From contig NZ_SOAV01000006.1 in the NCBI RefSeq assembly GCF_004364245.1, positions 248,001 to 312,000 on the forward strand: a stretch of 64,000 nt of DNA, written 5' to 3'. Position 1 is the stretch's first letter. Each line of letters opens with the position of its first letter. Shown here in pieces: positions 61,133-64,000 of this stretch. The notes below the pieces were generated by a model that was given only the letters and a program-made list of their open reading frames with translations, made no database searches and was not told where the DNA came from. The position numbers were made by a program, and so were the translations under genes. The stretch comes from Streptomyces sp. BK208. GTDB taxonomy: Bacteria > Actinomycetota > Actinomycetes > Streptomycetales > Streptomycetaceae.

Positions 61133-61504
61133 CTAGCCCTCCGCGATCACCACCGCCGACGCGATGCCCGCGTCGTGGCTCAGCGACACGTGCCACGACG
61201 CCACGCCCAGCTCCGCCGCCCGCGCCGCCACCGTCCCCGTGACCCGCAGCCGCGGCTGCCCGCTGTCCTCGACGTACACCTCGGCGTCCGTCCAGAGCAG
61301 TCCCGCCGGCGCGCCCAGCGCCTTGGCCAGCGCCTCCTTCGCCGCGAAGCGGGCGGCGAGCGAGGCGACACCCCGGCGCCCACCGCTCGGCAGCAGCAAC
61401 TCGCTCTCCAGGAAGAGCCGGCCCGCCAGGGCCGGCGTGCGCTCCAGCGACGCCCCGAACCGCTCGACCTCGGCCACGTCGATCCCGACCCCGATGATGC
61501 TCAT
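61133..61504 (-). CDS. acpS: Holo-acyl-carrier-protein synthase
   Basis: A 123-aa trimeric enzyme transferring phosphopantetheine from CoA to the fatty-acid ACP. Magnesium ligands Asp9 (GIDVAEVERF) and Glu57 (RFAAKEALAKALG) are present. The ATG at 61504 is preceded by TAGGGT at 7 nt, so a leaderless mRNA is likely. Divergent from alr. Confidence 0.95.
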   Translation of the reverse strand: MSIIGVGIDVAEVERFGASLERTPALAGRLFLESELLLPSGGRRGVASLAARFAAKEALAKALGAPAGLLWTDAEVYVEDSGQPRLRVTGTVAARAAELGVASWHVSLSHDAGIASAVVIAEG

Positions 61505-61511
61505 GCGGAGA

Positions 61512-61517
61512 ACCCTA
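61512..61517 (-). promoter_or_regulatory. -10 element for leaderless acpS mRNA
   Basis: On the minus strand TAGGGT is followed by 7 nt and ATG at 61504, with no Shine-Dalgarno. Confidence 0.5.
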
Positions 61518-61583
61518 GGGCCTGGCCACCGCCGGGCGCCGTGCGGCGGGAGCCACGGGGCGCTCTGAGAGACTGGGGGCACG

Positions 61584-62759
61584 ATGAGCGAGACAACTGC
61601 TCGGCGGGACGCGGACGCGGCACTGCGCGCCCGGGCCGAGATCGACCTGGCCGCCCTGCGGGCCAACGTCCGCGCGCTGCGCGAACGGGCCCCCGGGGCG
61701 GCTCTCATGGCCGTCGTCAAGGCGGACGGTTACGGCCACGGCGCGCTCCGCTGCGCCCGCGCCGCCGTCGAAGCGGGCGCGAGCTGGGTCGGCACCGCCA
61801 CCCCGCAGGAAGCCCTCGCCCTGCGGTCGGCGGAGGCCGGACTGCCGGACGACCTGCGGATCATGTGCTGGCTGTGGACGCCCGGCGGGCCCTGGCGGGA
61901 GGCCGTCGAGGCCCGTCTCGACGTGTCCGTCAGCGCCCTGTGGGCCCTGGAGGAGGTCACCGCGGCGGCGCGGGCGGCCGGGATCCCCGCGCGCGTGCAG
62001 CTCAAGGCCGACACCGGGCTCGGGCGGGGCGGCTGCCAGCCCGGCGCGGACTGGGAGGAACTGGTCGGGGCCGCGCTGCGGGCCGAGGCGGAAGGGGCGC
62101 TGCGGGTCACCGGGCTCTGGTCCCACTTCGCCTGCGCCGACGAGCCCGGCCACCCCTCCATCGCCGCCCAGCTCACCCGGTTCCGGGAGATGACGGCCTA
62201 CGCCGAGCGCCGGGGCCTGCGCCCCGAGGTACGGCACATCGCCAACTCCCCGGCCACCCTCACCCTCCCCGAGACCCACTTCGACCTCGTACGCCCCGGT
62301 ATCGCGATGTACGGCGTCTCGCCGAGCCCCGAGATCGGCGTCCCCGCCGACTTCGGACTGCGCCCCGTGATGACGCTGGCCGCCTCCCTGGCCCTGGTCA
62401 AGCAGGTCCCCGGCGGGCACGGCGTCAGCTACGGGCACCACTACACGACCCCCGGCGAGACCACCCTCGGCCTCGTCCCGCTCGGCTACGCCGACGGCGT
62501 CCCGCGCCACGCCTCCTCCACCGGACCCGTCCTGGTCGGCGGCAAGTGGCGCACGGTCGCGGGCCGGATCGCGATGGACCAGTTCGTCGTCGACCTGAAC
62601 GGGGACCGGCCCGAACCGGGCGCGGAGGCGGTGCTGTTCGGCCCCGGCGACCGCGGTGAGCCCACGGCCGAGGACTGGGCCCAGGCCGCCGGCACCATCG
62701 GATACGAGATCGTCACCCGGATCGGAAGCCGCGTCCCGCGCGTCTACCTCGACGAGTGA
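61584..62759 (+). CDS. alr: Alanine racemase
   Basis: A 391-aa PLP enzyme making D-alanine for peptidoglycan. The PLP lysine is Lys46 (AVVKADGYGHG); the second catalytic base is Tyr283 (GVSYGHHYTT); Lys141 in LKADTGLGRGG may be carbamylated as in other racemases. The ATG at 61584 follows GAGACT nine bases upstream, so the leader is very short. It is divergent from acpS. Confidence 0.96.
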   Translation: MSETTARRDADAALRARAEIDLAALRANVRALRERAPGAALMAVVKADGYGHGALRCARAAVEAGASWVGTATPQEALALRSAEAGLPDDLRIMCWLWTPGGPWREAVEARLDVSVSALWALEEVTAAARAAGIPARVQLKADTGLGRGGCQPGADWEELVGAALRAEAEGALRVTGLWSHFACADEPGHPSIAAQLTRFREMTAYAERRGLRPEVRHIANSPATLTLPETHFDLVRPGIAMYGVSPSPEIGVPADFGLRPVMTLAASLALVKQVPGGHGVSYGHHYTTPGETTLGLVPLGYADGVPRHASSTGPVLVGGKWRTVAGRIAMDQFVVDLNGDRPEPGAEAVLFGPGDRGEPTAEDWAQAAGTIGYEIVTRIGSRVPRVYLDE

Positions 62760-62853
62760 CAGCAGGTCCCTCCGGACCCGCGTCCGGGTGAGACAGCGAT
62801 CGGCAGCGGGTATCCGCATCCGCACAGCGGCCCGGCGAAGAGGAGCGGTGTAC

Positions 62854-64000
62854 GTGAGCGAGAGCAACGGGGAGGCCGTCGCGGCCGTCGTCTCCGCCAC
62901 GGAGGCCGCGGCCGAGGCCGCCGCAGAGGTCGCCGTCGGCGGCTGGCGCCGGACGACCGGCATAGCCGGGCTCGCGATAGGCGTGGTCGCGGCGGGCGCC
63001 GCGGCCGGCGTGGCGATAGAGCGGCTCACCGTCGGCCGCGGCATGCGCCAGAAGGCCCGGCTCGCCCTCGACTCCGCGGGCCCGTACGGCGGCCTGCGCG
63101 GCACCCCCGGCAGGGCGTACGCCGAGGACGGCACCGAGCTGTACTACGAGGTCGACGACCTCGACCCGGACGCCGAGTCCGACCGAGCCCGGCGCCGCAG
63201 GCGGCTGTTCGGACGCAAGGCGCCCGCGCCCGTCACCGTCGTCTTCAGTCACGGCTACTGCCTCAACCAGGACTCCTGGCACTTCCAGCGGGCGGCCCTC
63301 AGGGGCGTCGTCCGCACCGTCTACTGGGACCAGCGCAGCCACGGCAGGTCCGGGCGGGGCGTGGCCCAGACACGGGACGACCTGCCGGTCACCATCGAGG
63401 AGCTGGGCCGCGACCTCAAGGCCGTCGTCGACGCGGCCGCACCCGAGGGCCCGATCGTGCTGGTCGGCCACTCCATGGGGGGCATGACCGTGATGGCCCT
63501 GGCCGACGCCTTCCCCGACCTGGTCCGCGAGCGCGTCGTCGGCGTCGCCCTCGTCGGTACGTCGTCCGGGCGGCTCGGCGAGGTCAACTTCGGGCTGCCG
63601 GTGGCCGGCGTCAACGCGGTGCGGCGGGTGCTTCCGGGTGTGCTCAGGGCGCTGGGGCAGCGGGCCGAGCTGGTGGAGCGGGGACGGCGGGCGACGGCCG
63701 ACCTGTTCGCCGGGATCATCAAGCGGTACTCGTTCGCGTCCCGGGACGTCGACCCGGCCGTGGCCCGGTTCGCCGAGCGGATGATCGAGTCGACGCCCAT
63801 CGACGTCGTCGCCGAGTACTACCCCGCCTTCAACGACCACGACAAGACCGAGGCCCTCGCCCACTTCGCCGGCCTTCCGGTCCTCGTGCTGGCCGGGGTG
63901 CGGGACCTGGTGACGCCCAGCGAGCACAGTGAGGCCATCGCCGACCTGCTGCCGGACGCGGAGCTGGTGCTGGTCCCCGACGCGGGGCACCTCGTGATGC
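62854..64000 (+). CDS. Alpha/beta hydrolase with N-terminal membrane segment (3' end outside window)
   Basis: At least 382 codons are open to the window edge. An Ala-rich start (about 1-30) and a membrane segment (about 36-55, GIAGLAIGVVAAGAAAGVAI) precede the hydrolase fold: FSHGYCLNQDSW (oxyanion region), the nucleophile Ser207 in GHSMGG, Asp in a late GVRDLVTPSEH and His in PDAGHLV. The substrate is unknown. The start is GTG at 62854 with AGGAG (62841-62845) 8 nt upstream; it follows alr, as in other Streptomyces. Confidence 0.9.
   Translation, partial: MSESNGEAVAAVVSATEAAAEAAAEVAVGGWRRTTGIAGLAIGVVAAGAAAGVAIERLTVGRGMRQKARLALDSAGPYGGLRGTPGRAYAEDGTELYYEVDDLDPDAESDRARRRRRLFGRKAPAPVTVVFSHGYCLNQDSWHFQRAALRGVVRTVYWDQRSHGRSGRGVAQTRDDLPVTIEELGRDLKAVVDAAAPEGPIVLVGHSMGGMTVMALADAFPDLVRERVVGVALVGTSSGRLGEVNFGLPVAGVNAVRRVLPGVLRALGQRAELVERGRRATADLFAGIIKRYSFASRDVDPAVARFAERMIESTPIDVVAEYYPAFNDHDKTEALAHFAGLPVLVLAGVRDLVTPSEHSEAIADLLPDAELVLVPDAGHLVM

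Overview
The window is a piece of a high-GC actinobacterial chromosome, almost certainly Streptomyces. The GC content is very high with strong third-position GC bias, and starts are often GTG. The str, S10, spc and alpha ribosomal operons lie near each other. Streptomyces-typical families are present: DUF397 with a DUF5753 regulator, a streptogrisin-like protease and many divergent regulator pairs. No rRNA, tRNA or CRISPR array was seen.

Layout. (1) 1-5.6 kb: the 3' end of rpoC, then the str operon rpsL-rpsG-fusA-tuf, closed by a strong hairpin terminator. (2) 5.6-25 kb: an accessory segment with an FtsX-type ABC exporter divergent from a two-component system, a membrane protein, a secreted serine protease, LysR and WYL regulators, a VOC protein, a degenerate gene remnant, an HATPase / DUF5753 / DUF397 trio, a regulator divergent from an SDR and a tautomerase, gdhA with a possible GlnR box, and a MerR-type regulator beside a small GvpU-like gene. 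(3) 23.5-30.2 kb: a polymorphic-toxin island. Four small genes (one only 27 codons) precede a 1540-residue Rhs/YD-repeat protein with a WXG-like N-terminus and a nuclease-like C-terminal tip, followed by a likely immunity gene. (4) 30.7-47.4 kb: S10 (rpsJ to rpsQ), spc (rplN to rplO, secY, adk, map) and alpha (infA, rpmJ, rpsM, rpsK, rpoA, rplQ) operons. (5) 47.5-64 kb: truA, two divergent membrane-protein genes, rplM-rpsI, then cell-wall and cofactor genes glmM, DUF389, coaA, a lipoprotein, glmS, nnrD, an XRE-cupin regulator, acpS, alr and a truncated alpha/beta hydrolase.

How the genes work together. Regions 1 and 4 build the ribosome, EF-G, EF-Tu, the RNA polymerase alpha and beta' subunits and the Sec channel. 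Region 5 feeds UDP-GlcNAc (glmS, glmM), D-alanine (alr), CoA (coaA), holo-ACP (acpS) and repair of hydrated NAD(P)H (nnrD).

Most interesting structure: the Rhs toxin island, with a DPLG-x18-DVLG processing site; a 160-bp near-identical tandem copy of the 3' end of map; several regulatory repeats (4 x 14 bp before the ABC operon, 5 x 16-18 bp between nnrD and the XRE-cupin gene, a 32-bp perfect palindrome before the MerR gene); dispersed palindromic repeats at operon ends, one with a compensatory base change; and a recurring -10-like hexamer placed 6-7 nt before start codons that lack a Shine-Dalgarno sequence, which suggests many leaderless mRNAs.
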